DNA of 64,000 bases from Maribacter algarum (ex Lu et al. 2025) (nom. illeg.) (GCA_947495915.1 CANMAW010000001.1:372001-436000); one strand, 5' to 3'; shown: positions 9,396 to 19,589, counted from the first letter of the stretch. Made by a program: numbers and translations. Notes: generated by a model not told the origin, from the letters alone.

Positions 9396-10775
9396 TTAAG
9401 AAAGTAAGGTTCTTTTAATTTCTCGTCGTAAATACCACCAAGTAACCAAAGTTGCCAAAACATCGGCTATTGCAAACGAAACCCAAACTCCTATTTCACC
9501 ATAAAAATAAGGAATCAAATAAACCAAAGGAATAAAGAAAAAACCCTGTCTCGAAAGGGTTAATAACATCGCCGGTACTGCTTTACCAATGGCTTGAAAA
9601 TAGGCGCCTCCCATCAACGGAATTGCAATTATAGGTGTGGCTGCAAATACCCATCGCATAGCCGTTGCAATATGTTCTATTACATATTTGTTGATCGCAA
9701 TTTCGTTCGAAGTTAAATCAGGCTTACTGCTTAAGAATAGGTTTGCAATTTCAACAGGAAATAAAAATAACCCTAAATAAACTACAGCACCTAAAATACA
9801 AGCATAGGTTATTGAAGTATAAATACTCTCTTTAACTCGATCATACTTTTTTGCTCCATAATTAAATCCTGCAATAGGTAAAAACCCTTGAGCAATTCCG
9901 TAAACCGGAAAAAGGGCAAACATGAGCATACGACCAATAATTGCATATACAGCTACTAAAGCTTCACCGTCAAGATTAAATAGTATATTATTTAAAAGCA
10001 AAACTACCAAACTAACCATAGCTTGTCGTGCCAATGTAACAGAACCTAAGGCACCAATTTCTTTCATTATATCAAAATTCAATTTGAAATGCGAGGCATT
10101 GATTCTTAATTCTGAACGATTCGTGCGAAAAATAATAATCAAATAAACAAATGAAATAAAGTAAGAAATTACAGTGGCCCAAGCGGCACCTTCCATTCCC
10201 CCGTCGAGTACATAAATAAAGAGATAATCTAATACCAAATTAGTAACCGAAGGTATAATCATGGCAATCATGGCATATTTTGGTTTCCCTTCAGAACGAA
10301 TTACAATGTTACCCATCATTGTTAACGCTAAAAAAGGAACACCATAAAAAACAACTGTGTAAAAAGGTTGTGCATATTCGAATATGGCTCCTTTTCCACC
10401 AAAAGCAGGAATCAAGGAATTTGTAAATAGCAAACCAAATACTACCATAATCGAAGTAACCACGACAGTTAAGGTTATTTGATTTCCAAATACTTTTTTA
10501 GCTTTTTCTAACTCTTCTGCACCTAAAGCTCTTGAAATAATACTTGCACCACCAACACCAATGGCCATACCCAATGCGGCAACAAAAAAAGTAACAGGAA
10601 GCACTACACTAATTGCAGCAATAGCCAAGGGACCTATCCAATTGCCAACAAAAATAGAATCTACTAAAACATTTAATGACATGACTAATACACCAATCGA
10701 AGCTGGAATAGATTGCCGAATTAGCAATGTACTTATCGGTAACGTACCCAGATCGTCTGCACTTAATCTTGCCAT
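9396..10775 (-). CDS. MATE-family multidrug/cation efflux transporter
   Basis: 459 residues from the ATG at 10775; the longer frame would start at a TTG. About twelve TM helices form two repeated halves. The first helix region ('IRQSIPASIGVLVMSLNVLVDSIFVG') and 'GMAIGVGGASIISRALG' are typical of the MATE family. These inner-membrane proteins export cationic drugs or metabolites using a Na+ or H+ gradient; the substrate cannot be read from the sequence. The start is 62 bases after the ferrochelatase stop on the same strand, so co-transcription with hemH is possible. Confidence 0.9.
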   Translation of the reverse strand: MARLSADDLGTLPISTLLIRQSIPASIGVLVMSLNVLVDSIFVGNWIGPLAIAAISVVLPVTFFVAALGMAIGVGGASIISRALGAEELEKAKKVFGNQITLTVVVTSIMVVFGLLFTNSLIPAFGGKGAIFEYAQPFYTVVFYGVPFLALTMMGNIVIRSEGKPKYAMIAMIIPSVTNLVLDYLFIYVLDGGMEGAAWATVISYFISFVYLIIIFRTNRSELRINASHFKLNFDIMKEIGALGSVTLARQAMVSLVVLLLNNILFNLDGEALVAVYAIIGRMLMFALFPVYGIAQGFLPIAGFNYGAKKYDRVKESIYTSITYACILGAVVYLGLFLFPVEIANLFLSSKPDLTSNEIAINKYVIEHIATAMRWVFAATPIIAIPLMGGAYFQAIGKAVPAMLLTLSRQGFFFIPLVYLIPYFYGEIGVWVSFAIADVLATLVTWWYLRREIKRTLLS

Positions 10776-10837
10776 GGTTACTATCAATTAATATAAAATA
10801 ACCGCTTGGTCATTTTTTGCAATTCACTTATTGCATT

Positions 10838-11869
10838 TTAAACAGGCAGTGTTTCTGTGGCCTGCCATTCATTAACCCATTTCGCCATAACTTCAACCCA
10901 AGCATCGCTATCATTTAAACAAGCTATGTGTTTATATTGCTCACCACCAGCCTCTTCAAATTGCTCTTTTCCTTCCATAGCTATCTCTTCAAGGGTTTCC
11001 AAACAATCGGAAACAAAAGCTGCAGTAATTACCGCTAGTTTCTTTTTACCTTCTTTTGGAAAACGTTCAAATTCAAAATCAGTATAAGGTTTTAACCATG
11101 GGTCATTAGGTAGTCTTGACTGAAAAGAATTGCTGACTTTATCTTCAGAGAGTCCTAAATGAGCAATAACTTTTTTAGTGGTATCGAAACATTGGTGACG
11201 ATAACACGTATGATGAGCTACAGAATTTGTATCACAACAACTACCATCTATTTTACAATGAAACTTCGTAGGGTCACTCTTTCGAATATGACGTTCAGGA
11301 ATGCCGTGGTATGAAAATAAAATATGATCATAATCAAAGCCTTTCAATCCTTCAGCAATACTTTCTGAAAGAACTTTTATATAATCAGGATTTTTATAAA
11401 AAGCAGGTAACGTTGTTATTTTTAGATTTGGAAAATGTGTTTCCTTTTCTTCCATGGTTTTTACAACAACCGTTTCAAAAGAAGACATTGCATAATGTGG
11501 GTACAATGGCACTAGCAGTACATCATCAACACCTTTATCAGCTAATTCTTGAAGTGCATTTTTAATGGTCATACTACCATAACGCATACCCAAAACTACC
11601 GGCATTTCAGTACGTTCTTTAACCTTGCTTGTAAATCGTTCAGAAATGACCACAAGTGGTGACCCTTCTTCCCACCAAATTTTTGAATATGCTTCGGCTG
11701 ATTTTTTAGGCCTGGTTCTTAGAATAATACCACGAACTAAAAAACTTCTTAATAGTTTAGGTACATCAATAACACGCTCATCCATCAAAAACTCATCTAA
11801 ATATGGCTTCACATCTTTAGCAGTTGGACTATCAGGTGAACCTAAATTAACTAGTAAAACTCCTTTCAT
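10838..11869 (-). CDS. hemH: ferrochelatase
   Basis: 343 residues, the usual length for bacterial ferrochelatase, which inserts Fe(II) into the porphyrin ring as the last step of heme synthesis. Visible motifs are the N-terminal 'GVLLVNLGSPDSP', 'SYHGIPERH' with the catalytic His188, 'FQSRLPNDPWLKPYTD', and 'SDCLETLEEI' with Glu291/Glu294. Residues 205-227 form a Cys-rich insert (Cys205, 211, 212, 222, 227) that could bind metal or an Fe-S cluster, as known for some bacterial ferrochelatases; that is inference. The gene lies apart from the other hem genes of the window. A TAnnTTTG box lies 22 bases upstream. Confidence 0.95.
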   Translation of the reverse strand: MKGVLLVNLGSPDSPTAKDVKPYLDEFLMDERVIDVPKLLRSFLVRGIILRTRPKKSAEAYSKIWWEEGSPLVVISERFTSKVKERTEMPVVLGMRYGSMTIKNALQELADKGVDDVLLVPLYPHYAMSSFETVVVKTMEEKETHFPNLKITTLPAFYKNPDYIKVLSESIAEGLKGFDYDHILFSYHGIPERHIRKSDPTKFHCKIDGSCCDTNSVAHHTCYRHQCFDTTKKVIAHLGLSEDKVSNSFQSRLPNDPWLKPYTDFEFERFPKEGKKKLAVITAAFVSDCLETLEEIAMEGKEQFEEAGGEQYKHIACLNDSDAWVEVMAKWVNEWQATETLPV

Positions 11870-11890
11870 AGTGCTTCAATTTTTCAAATG

Positions 11891-11898
11891 CAAAAATA
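11891..11898 (-). promoter_or_regulatory. -7 box of hemH
   Basis: On the minus strand this reads TATTTTTG, a match to the Bacteroidota -7 consensus TAnnTTTG, 22 bases before the hemH start. No good -33 box is visible at the right distance, so the call rests on one box and position. Confidence 0.4.
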
Positions 11899-12102
11899 AG
11901 ACTTGAACCTCAGTCTTAGGCGTAAATCATCTTTAACTTTTTCAATGATGCTATTGATAATAGTAATTGCACTACTCATTATTCCGAATAGAAATCAAAA
12001 ATTATTTAAAAACAGAAAATACCGATGCGAAATACTCGTTATAACTGAGATAATGGCCAAATTTTCACAGTTTATAGGGATATAGTATGGCTATTACTTA
12101 TT

Positions 12103-12110
12103 TAAATTTG
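12103..12110 (+). promoter_or_regulatory. -7 box of the TraB/GumN-like gene
   Basis: TAAATTTG fits TAnnTTTG and lies 34 bases before the ATG at 12144. The -33 element is weak. Confidence 0.4.
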
Positions 12111-12143
12111 TGTCTACCCAACATTTTTTAAAAGCTTCTTTAC

Positions 12144-15100
12144 ATGCGATATGTATTAATTTTTCTCTTTATTTTTTACAATACCTTCAATTTTGCTCAA
12201 GAGATAAACAGCTTGCTTTGGGAAATTTCGGGTAATGGCCTTCAACATAGTTCGTACCTCTATGGCACCATGCATGTTAGCAAACGTATTGCTTTTCGAT
12301 TAGATGATGTCTTTTATCAATCACTTCAAAAAAGTGATATTGTAGCTTTAGAATCAGACCCCGATACTTGGCTTGATAGTGATCTTATGACTAGCAGTGG
12401 GTATGGGCAAGCTACCGGCTTTAAAAGTACTGGCTTTTATACTTTTCCGTTTGCTATTCAAAATCCTAAAAAGGAAGAAATAGCGTCTTATTTATCCTTC
12501 GAAGATCGTCGCGTGAACAGCATTTTATATCGCACCAATGAGTATTCTCAAAATTTTGAGGAAGAAACTTATTTAGATATGTTTATTTACCAAGCCGGAA
12601 AAAAATTCAGTAAAAAAGTAGTAGCCTTAGAAAATTTAGAAGAATCTTCAGCTTTAGTTGGTAGGGCAAGCTTAAATGCTGTAAAGAAAAAACCAGACGA
12701 ATGGTTACAAAAAAAGATGCAAGAGTCTGACCCCATGACTTTACTACAAGACGCTTACAGAAATCGAAATATCAATATGCTTGATTCGATAGACAGAGCC
12801 ATGTATACTGATCACTACCGCAAGCATATGTTAACCATACGCAATCACAACATGGCGAATCAATTAGACTCCCTAATTCAAACAGCTAAGGTGTTTACCG
12901 GAATTGGCGCCGCACACCTTCCTGGTGATGAAGGCGTAATTGAATTGCTTAGAAATAAAGGATACACCGTAAAACCACTAACCTCTCGATCTACGGCTAA
13001 GGGTAATACTTTAAAAGAAGAAATTGAAAACAAGCTTTTAGAAAATTCATATGAGGAGGTTAGTCCTGATGACGCTTTTTTTACGATGAAACTTCCTAAT
13101 AAATTATACCCTATAACGGAGTTTAAAAACACCACTTACATTTCGCCAGACCTAGCGAATGGTAGTTATGTCATGCTTAATCGCGTCAACACTTTTGCTT
13201 TTTTAAAGAATGATGATGTATTTACTTTGGATGATCTTGATGAGTTATTGTTTGAAAACATTCCAGGAAAAATTATTGAAAAAACAAAAATTACTAGAAA
13301 CGGATATCAAGGATTAGATATTCGTAATCAATTAAAAAACGGTGACCACCAACGCTATCATATATTCATAACTCCGCTTGAAATTTTGATTTTTAAAATG
13401 GGGGGCAAAGGGGATTATGTGACTCAATTTGGTGATACCATTTTTAATAGCATTCATTTTAAAAAATCAACCAAAAGGTTTCAAAAAATATCTTCAGGAT
13501 TCGATGATTTTGAAATACAAATGCCTACCTCATATAGCTTTACAAATCGTTTTCGTAAGGGAGACCGATTCGTACAAGGATACGATTCTATAACTAACGA
13601 TTACTATTTTCTACGAAAAGTCACCCTAAACGATTTAAACTTTATAGAAGAAGATCAATTTGAATTGAAACAAATTCAAAAACGTTTTTATCAAGACCTT
13701 GAACTTGAAAATGTGGAATATGATGAATTCAAACAAAATTCGCTTACCTCAAAAGCAAAAATGAGAAGAGGTCAAAACAAAGAATTGTTTTTAAAAACTA
13801 CCTTCAAACGAGGTGACTATTATTTAATGGGTATTGTTTCTAAAGATGCCGAACTTGCGCAGCAATATTTTGACTCTTTTCAACTTAAGAAGACCAAATA
13901 CCAAGAACAATTTAAAACCATACGTGACACGGCCATGTTATTTCACACAGTCACTTCGATAAAGCCTTCTAAATTCGTCGAAAACAGCCAGAACTATTAT
14001 ACAGGTGATAACAAGCCTAAACCCTATAGTGCTTACAGTAAAAAGACAGTGTATCAAAATAAAAATAATGAAGCTATCACTGTTGAACTAAGTAAATCAC
14101 ATGATCTATTGATGTTTGAAAATATTGATTCTGTTTGGGCGCTGCGAAAAAAAATATATGCAAGAAAACGCTTTAAAATTCATAATGAAAGCAATAGCAA
14201 ACGAAAAGAAGGCGAGTATGAACTCAATCTTACTTTAACCGATACCTCAAGCACCCGAGGCATCTTAATTAAAAATGTTGTTAAAAACGGATTGCTCTAC
14301 GAACTGAAAACTCAAATTGACACTATTAGTAATCCTAGCGATTTTATTTCTAAATTCTATTCGAATTTCACACCATATGACACCCTTGTTGGTTCGCCTA
14401 TTTTAGCAGATAAAACAGACGTTTTTTTTAAAGCCCTACGAAAAAACGATAGCATCGTAATGGACGGTTATCCTTTTATCAAATTTCAAAAAAAGCATAT
14501 CGACTCATTGAAATATTTTATTAGTGAGTTTGAATATCCTGAAGATAAAAAAGACATACAATCACATTTAATACAGCAATTAGCAAATCTTGATGACCCA
14601 AAAGTCAATAGTTTTTTTGAACAGTTTTATGTAAAATCTTATAACAATTCAAATGCGCAGACAAAAATTCTATGTGCAGTAACCAAAAAAAGTGATGAAG
14701 CCTCTACCGCTTTATTGTTGGAGTTAATGTCTAAGGACTTGCCATTGGTTTCTAACACCTATGAAATTCATCAAATTTTCAAACCCTATTTAGACAGTTT
14801 GCCCTTGGCAAATAAGTTATACCCTGAAATTTTAGATTACAGTGCTATTGAAGAATATAAATCTCCCATTTTTTCAATGTTGGCCAAACTTCAATCTAAA
14901 GGTATGTTGAAGCCAAAAAGCTATAAGAAGTACCGAAAGCAAATTTTAAACGATGCTAAAATTCAACTTAAAAGGCAACTGGGGCAACTAACTCAAGAAT
15001 ATGAAGAAAGAAACTTCTACCACAAAGCCGTGGGTATAGATTCTAAAATTCTTGAAAACTATGCGATATTGCTGTACCCTTTTGTAGCAGAAAAAGAAGT

Positions 15101-15668
15101 ACGCCAATTTTTTAATCGCTTGGTTTTGGTAAAAGATCCTGGGGTGCAAACTACTTACGCAGCCTTACTTTCTAAAGATGAAATGACCTTGCCTTTTGGC
15201 AAGCTAGATTCTTTGGCTGCCGATATAAACAGCAGGTTAATACTTTACAGCAAATTAAAAGAAATTGGAAAATTAAACCTATTTCCTTCTAAATATCACA
15301 ATGAAAAATCATTAGCGGAAGCAAGTTTGTTTGATTATAAATCTTATGATTCACAACGTGATTCTATAGTTTTCGTTGAGCAGCAACCATTGCGCTACAA
15401 AGGAAAATCATATACTGGTTACTACTTCAAAACAAAAAGTAAGCAAGACTATGATTCCAATTTTAAAATGCATTTAATCGTCTACGAAAAGAATAAACCA
15501 TTAACCACTCTGCCTTTTTATAGCAGTGCAGGTTTACGCATAGAAGACACAGATACAGACAAAGAAGCCTTAGCATATGTCACTGAAGGGTTTCTACTTC
15601 AAAACCGTCAACGTGCCATAGTTTACCGCCCCAATTTATATGGAGGTTACGGGTATCATGGATATTAA
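12144..15668 (+). CDS. very long exported TraB/GumN-family protein
   Basis: 1174 residues with a signal peptide (MRYVLIFLFIFYNTFNFAQ). Residues ~20-285 are a TraB/GumN domain: 'SYLYGTMHVS' (GTMH at 41-44), 'ALESDP', and the closing 'FTGIGAAHLPGDEGVIELL'. This fold is related to Tiki-type metalloproteases, so protease activity is possible but unproven. Typical members are ~300 residues; here ~890 more residues follow. They hold repeated alpha/beta segments around 300-620 and a helical, HEAT-like part around 800-1050. I do not recognise the extension. The gene stands alone, with hemH divergent upstream and a convergent gene downstream. Confidence 0.8.
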   Translation: MRYVLIFLFIFYNTFNFAQEINSLLWEISGNGLQHSSYLYGTMHVSKRIAFRLDDVFYQSLQKSDIVALESDPDTWLDSDLMTSSGYGQATGFKSTGFYTFPFAIQNPKKEEIASYLSFEDRRVNSILYRTNEYSQNFEEETYLDMFIYQAGKKFSKKVVALENLEESSALVGRASLNAVKKKPDEWLQKKMQESDPMTLLQDAYRNRNINMLDSIDRAMYTDHYRKHMLTIRNHNMANQLDSLIQTAKVFTGIGAAHLPGDEGVIELLRNKGYTVKPLTSRSTAKGNTLKEEIENKLLENSYEEVSPDDAFFTMKLPNKLYPITEFKNTTYISPDLANGSYVMLNRVNTFAFLKNDDVFTLDDLDELLFENIPGKIIEKTKITRNGYQGLDIRNQLKNGDHQRYHIFITPLEILIFKMGGKGDYVTQFGDTIFNSIHFKKSTKRFQKISSGFDDFEIQMPTSYSFTNRFRKGDRFVQGYDSITNDYYFLRKVTLNDLNFIEEDQFELKQIQKRFYQDLELENVEYDEFKQNSLTSKAKMRRGQNKELFLKTTFKRGDYYLMGIVSKDAELAQQYFDSFQLKKTKYQEQFKTIRDTAMLFHTVTSIKPSKFVENSQNYYTGDNKPKPYSAYSKKTVYQNKNNEAITVELSKSHDLLMFENIDSVWALRKKIYARKRFKIHNESNSKRKEGEYELNLTLTDTSSTRGILIKNVVKNGLLYELKTQIDTISNPSDFISKFYSNFTPYDTLVGSPILADKTDVFFKALRKNDSIVMDGYPFIKFQKKHIDSLKYFISEFEYPEDKKDIQSHLIQQLANLDDPKVNSFFEQFYVKSYNNSNAQTKILCAVTKKSDEASTALLLELMSKDLPLVSNTYEIHQIFKPYLDSLPLANKLYPEILDYSAIEEYKSPIFSMLAKLQSKGMLKPKSYKKYRKQILNDAKIQLKRQLGQLTQEYEERNFYHKAVGIDSKILENYAILLYPFVAEKEVRQFFNRLVLVKDPGVQTTYAALLSKDEMTLPFGKLDSLAADINSRLILYSKLKEIGKLNLFPSKYHNEKSLAEASLFDYKSYDSQRDSIVFVEQQPLRYKGKSYTGYYFKTKSKQDYDSNFKMHLIVYEKNKPLTTLPFYSSAGLRIEDTDTDKEALAYVTEGFLLQNRQRAIVYRPNLYGGYGYHGY

Positions 15669-15713
15669 CCCAAAACTCCATTATTTAAGAATTCCATCTT
15701 TTTGCTGACAAGC

Positions 15714-17390
15714 TTAGTTTACACTATCTAAGATTACTTCAGGAATTTTATTTTCCATGGAATCGATAACGACAGGTGGAATAGAATCCAATTGCTGAAG
15801 CTGATTCATATCACTATCCTGTTTATTAGGATATAGCATTTCATCTGTAAGATTCTCGGAAGCCTTCCATGTTTCTCCCAATTGGTTTAAGATGGTGGTT
15901 GTCCATTTTGAAGGGTGCTTGGCATCAATCCAAATAACATCACGATATTCCGCATCTACCAAAGCTAAATCAGGTGTAGCAGCGCCATCAAATTGTTTTC
16001 CGCTATCACGAATTGCTGCAACGGTTCCAATAACAAACATTCTTTTTTTACCCGCAATCTTTTTAATAAAGGGTCTAAATTCAACAGGTTTATTTACAGA
16101 CCAATCATACTCTTTTCTAGATTCAATCACCTTTAATGGCATCGCAGAAACACCAGCATATCCTTCCTTTTTAGCCGCATGATCGTAATAAAATAGTTTT
16201 TGAGTACCATCAGCCGGAATCATAACACTATAGGCCAAACTGGTTCGCTCTGCACCAATCGGTTCTAAACCGAACCAATGATACAATCCATCGACAGCAT
16301 CCGTTTTCATTCCCTCGAAATCAAAATCAGTCACATACGGCTGTTGGTTTTGGTCTTCTGGTAACTCCGGAATCTTCACCGCAGTTTTCATATTCCATGG
16401 TAACGGATCGGTGAAACCTCCTAAGAATTGTAATGATTGGGCTTGCAACTGTGAAATTCGCTCTGCCACCGTATTTTGTCCTTTTAAATACGGATATTTT
16501 TTAATGTCTTCGGGTGCAACATAGGTTCCTTTTCCTATAGTAATACGTTCTAAATAATCATTCATATCATGCTCACCAGCATCTACCACCATCACTCCCC
16601 CATACGTTGGATACGGAAAGAAAAAACCTTTCCATTTGATCAGATTCACCACTTGTACCCATTCATTTTCATCATTTTTCATGTAAAAAACATCACTGGG
16701 TTCCATAGTGAACAATTGAAAAATATTAAAGCGTTGTACTACTGCATTATAGGTGTTTCTACTAAAAGCTAAAGATTCACCAATAGAAAAGGTTACCGGC
16801 ACTCGGTTCTCATTTGAAAAACGAGGAAACGGCGAAGTACTTTCTACCATAAAAATTTCTTCTGTATTGTCGTTCATTCGTTGCCAAGTGTACTCCTTTG
16901 CAGGTTGCACCGCCATAGTCCACTGATTGGTACTATCTACCCGAACTAGTTGTGGTAATGATACTTCTTGTGTTTCACCGACCGATTCATAGGCCATGGT
17001 CACAATATTGTTGAAAGGCTGAATACGTTCGTTTTGGGTTAAAGGCAACTCATTCAATTCCTCTAGATTTAGGTTTTTGTACACGTTGTAGGTTTGCATA
17101 TAATTGTACAAATTAAGTTTCCATCCGAAAAACCATAAGGTGGCAAAAAAGGCTGCAATACCTACTAGAATCAATATTCGCTTTCCTGAACTTGGGGCAC
17201 TTCGAAATTTAGAGAGTGTAAACCACAAAAACAAAATACCTAATAGAATGATAAAGATGTATTTTCTTAGAAAGAGTAAAAATGGTTGGTAATCGTCTCT
17301 TAGAAAAAACAAGGCTATAACTGCAATTATCGATATGATAATGACCATACGTTTTTGTCGTTTACCTTTTTGCCAATATGATTTAATCAT
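15714..17390 (-). CDS. membrane-anchored protein, last gene of the AAA+ operon
   Basis: 558 residues. Three TM helices lie in the first ~95 residues (roughly 15-30, 38-58 and 71-90), followed by a ~430-residue soluble, probably extracytoplasmic, beta-rich domain and a polar C-terminal tail. I do not recognise the family and see no catalytic motif. It begins 19 bases after the VOC gene and is the distal gene of a run starting at 24052, so it is probably the membrane or periplasmic part of the same system (inference). It converges with the TraB/GumN-like gene, 45 bases away. Confidence 0.7.
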   Translation of the reverse strand: MIKSYWQKGKRQKRMVIIISIIAVIALFFLRDDYQPFLLFLRKYIFIILLGILFLWFTLSKFRSAPSSGKRILILVGIAAFFATLWFFGWKLNLYNYMQTYNVYKNLNLEELNELPLTQNERIQPFNNIVTMAYESVGETQEVSLPQLVRVDSTNQWTMAVQPAKEYTWQRMNDNTEEIFMVESTSPFPRFSNENRVPVTFSIGESLAFSRNTYNAVVQRFNIFQLFTMEPSDVFYMKNDENEWVQVVNLIKWKGFFFPYPTYGGVMVVDAGEHDMNDYLERITIGKGTYVAPEDIKKYPYLKGQNTVAERISQLQAQSLQFLGGFTDPLPWNMKTAVKIPELPEDQNQQPYVTDFDFEGMKTDAVDGLYHWFGLEPIGAERTSLAYSVMIPADGTQKLFYYDHAAKKEGYAGVSAMPLKVIESRKEYDWSVNKPVEFRPFIKKIAGKKRMFVIGTVAAIRDSGKQFDGAATPDLALVDAEYRDVIWIDAKHPSKWTTTILNQLGETWKASENLTDEMLYPNKQDSDMNQLQQLDSIPPVVIDSMENKIPEVILDSVN

Positions 17391-17409
17391 TTTTCAATTT
17401 TTTAAATTA

Positions 17410-17799
17410 TCATTTCGGTTGAATCAGATCCCATTGGTTGCCGTATAAGTCATTAAATACTGCAACAGTACCGTACACCTCTTCTTTTGGCGCTCTAACA
17501 AAATTTACTGCATTTGCTTCCATTTGTTTAAAGTCACGCCAGAAATCATCTGTAAATAGAAATAAAAAAACTCTACCCCCTGATTGATTTCCAACACTAT
17601 CTAGTTCTCTTTGATTGGTTGCTTTAGCCAATAACAAATTACTTCCTTCCTCACCAGGTGGCGAAATTACAACCCATCTTTTATCGACATCTAACTGGGT
17701 ATCTTCCAAAACAGTAAAGCGCAGTTTTTGCGTATAAAACGTGATAGCTTCATCATAATCTTTTACAATTAAAGCAACATGTCCGATTTTCTGTTTCAT
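17410..17799 (-). CDS. VOC-family (glyoxalase-like) protein
   Basis: 129 residues, one full vicinal-oxygen-chelate unit of two beta-alpha-beta-beta-beta modules. 'GHVALIVKDYDEAITFYT' begins the first module and 'VAVFNDLYGNQWDLIQP' ends the second. His7 and the late Glu/Asp positions could be metal ligands. VOC proteins include lyases, dioxygenases and antibiotic-binding proteins, and no specific reaction can be assigned. The gene is embedded in the AAA+/coiled-coil operon with gaps of 19 and 24 bases, but may be a passenger. Confidence 0.85.
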   Translation of the reverse strand: MKQKIGHVALIVKDYDEAITFYTQKLRFTVLEDTQLDVDKRWVVISPPGEEGSNLLLAKATNQRELDSVGNQSGGRVFLFLFTDDFWRDFKQMEANAVNFVRAPKEEVYGTVAVFNDLYGNQWDLIQPK

Positions 17800-17823
17800 T
17801 CTAAAATGTTGTTTTGTAATGAT

Positions 17824-18342
17824 TTATTTTATCATTCCTCTATCTTTCAATCGGTCTCTCGCCGATTTTTTTGGGGGTACTTCAGGTTCGGGTTGTGTCG
17901 CTGTTTTTTCAGTAACTTCTTCTACCGGTTGTTCTTCGCCCTCCACCAAATCTTCAACAAACTCTTTACCCTTATCAAACACTTTTTCAATGTTTTCTTT
18001 ACTGGTGCTATCTCTAGTAAAAATAACTGCAGAGGCAATGTAACTACCGATTAAAGTACCTACAATTGCCGATGCAAAATATTGTATAAAAAAGACATTA
18101 ATCGGCGTTACAAAAGTCACGATTGCAGCTCCAAATGCAAAGAGTAGGGTTACCCAAACCAAGCGCATTAAAAAGGGCTGCTGATGCAAAAAACCTTTTT
18201 TGTTGTCTGATTTCATTTGCAAATCTTTGGCATGGGTAATTTTATTCGCAACACGATACAATTTATTGTTTTTCGATTCTCGCCAATACCAAACTATTCC
18301 AAAAAGAATGGCTGAAATAAATACTATGATTTCTAATGTCAT
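17824..18342 (-). CDS. small membrane protein of the AAA+ operon
   Basis: 172 residues. One TM helix lies at the N-terminus (~3-20) and two more at ~60-78 and ~82-108, with a basic loop between. After them comes a cytoplasmic acidic, proline-rich tail (~125-160: 'EGEEQPVEEVTEK', 'PEPEVPPKKS') and a basic end. No family is recognised. The start overlaps the preceding stop by 4 bases (ATGA), so translation is coupled to the 416-residue protein. It could anchor the soluble partners at the membrane (inference). Confidence 0.75.
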   Translation of the reverse strand: MTLEIIVFISAILFGIVWYWRESKNNKLYRVANKITHAKDLQMKSDNKKGFLHQQPFLMRLVWVTLLFAFGAAIVTFVTPINVFFIQYFASAIVGTLIGSYIASAVIFTRDSTSKENIEKVFDKGKEFVEDLVEGEEQPVEEVTEKTATQPEPEVPPKKSARDRLKDRGMIK

Positions 18343-19589
18343 AAGCCGTGTTTTTTATTGTTTTCTAATATTTCTTTAATCACCCAATCTTGGTAATCAG
18401 TACTCCAAGTATCATATAGAGCATAAAAATGTTCTTTATCATACCAATACATATGAACCGGATCTTTAGGAACTATTTTCGAGAGTAACTTCCAAGTCAA
18501 TTCTTCCTCTTCTTCTTTTAAAGAAGGATGTGGTTCATGCAATATTTTTACAAAATGCTCATCAACGTATTCTTTGATTTTAAGATTTTTATCGACTATT
18601 AATCTTTGGTAATACAACTCTACGCCTGAAATTCTTTTTTGTACTTCTTTAGAAAGTTTATTCAAATACTTTTTGAATAAAAAATGACTATCAAGAATTT
18701 CACTTAACGGATGCTCTGTTTTCTTAATTTCTTCAACAAAAACATGCTTCTTAATCCGATCGTAACGAGGGGTACGCATGGCACCTTTAAAATCTTTTCG
18801 AAGTATCATATTTTCGACCAAGGCATCTATCAATTCATCATGATCTTGATGAAACAACAAAATATCATGTGCGGTATCATTAATAGCCTTTTGAAACATT
18901 TTTTCATCTTCGAAGACCAGAATTTTCTTCACAAAATTTTTGAGTACAAAAACACCCCCAAAAGCTCTGGTATAAAAAGATTTAACTTTGAGTCTAATGG
19001 GCTCAAGTTTTAATTTTCTGCCTCTTAAATCACCAAATTGCTTCGCTGATTTCAATAACTGTTGGTGAACATCACGATCAATAAAATTGTTTTTACGCTT
19101 GAATAAATTGATAAAGGCTTGTTGTTCCATTTGCCTTTTATCTAATTCGTTTAAAACAGAAAAGGTCACTTCTATTTCATCGTAACGCAATAGATCAAAC
19201 GGCTCAAAAAATGCATCAATCTTCTGATCTAAATTGAGAACTAAGGCAGCATCTTTAGTGATATCTCTTATCTCACGGTCATATGCTGCAAAAACAGCAT
19301 TCATCACATCTCTATCAAAGCTATGTGAAGGCATGTGTACTGCCAAACCCTTTTGTTGTGGTGTTATTACAATCGCATTTACATTGGCATCACCAGTATT
19401 TAGGTAATAATTATCTTTTTTTTCAACCGCTAATTCTGGGCTCCAGCCTAAACCATCAATAGAAAAGGTTTTTAGCTTTGTTGGTTTTACGCCCAACATT
19501 GACAAACATTCATTATATCGATTCGCTAATGAACCTGATAGGGTTACCATACCACCACCAAACAAACCAGCCTCCCTTAGTTTCTTCAT
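18339..19589 (-). CDS. uncharacterised protein coupled to the AAA+ ATPase
   Basis: 416 residues, no signal peptide or TM helix. The Gly-rich start ('GLFGGGMVTLSGSLANRYNECL') is followed by a mixed alpha/beta part (to ~120) and a long helical part rich in Lys/Glu ('LSKEVQKRISGVELYYQRLI'). I do not recognise a family. The ATG overlaps the AAA+ stop by one base (TAATG) and the next gene starts in an ATGA overlap, a sign that these proteins are made in fixed proportion and probably bind each other. Confidence 0.75.
   Translation of the reverse strand: MKKLREAGLFGGGMVTLSGSLANRYNECLSMLGVKPTKLKTFSIDGLGWSPELAVEKKDNYYLNTGDANVNAIVITPQQKGLAVHMPSHSFDRDVMNAVFAAYDREIRDITKDAALVLNLDQKIDAFFEPFDLLRYDEIEVTFSVLNELDKRQMEQQAFINLFKRKNNFIDRDVHQQLLKSAKQFGDLRGRKLKLEPIRLKVKSFYTRAFGGVFVLKNFVKKILVFEDEKMFQKAINDTAHDILLFHQDHDELIDALVENMILRKDFKGAMRTPRYDRIKKHVFVEEIKKTEHPLSEILDSHFLFKKYLNKLSKEVQKRISGVELYYQRLIVDKNLKIKEYVDEHFVKILHEPHPSLKEEEEELTWKLLSKIVPKDPVHMYWYDKEHFYALYDTWSTDYQDWVIKEILENNKKHGL

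Noticed and set aside
11903-12085. 60-residue hydrophobic frame between hemH and the TraB/GumN gene
   Set aside because: It starts at TTG, overlaps the promoter area of both genes and has no supporting context.
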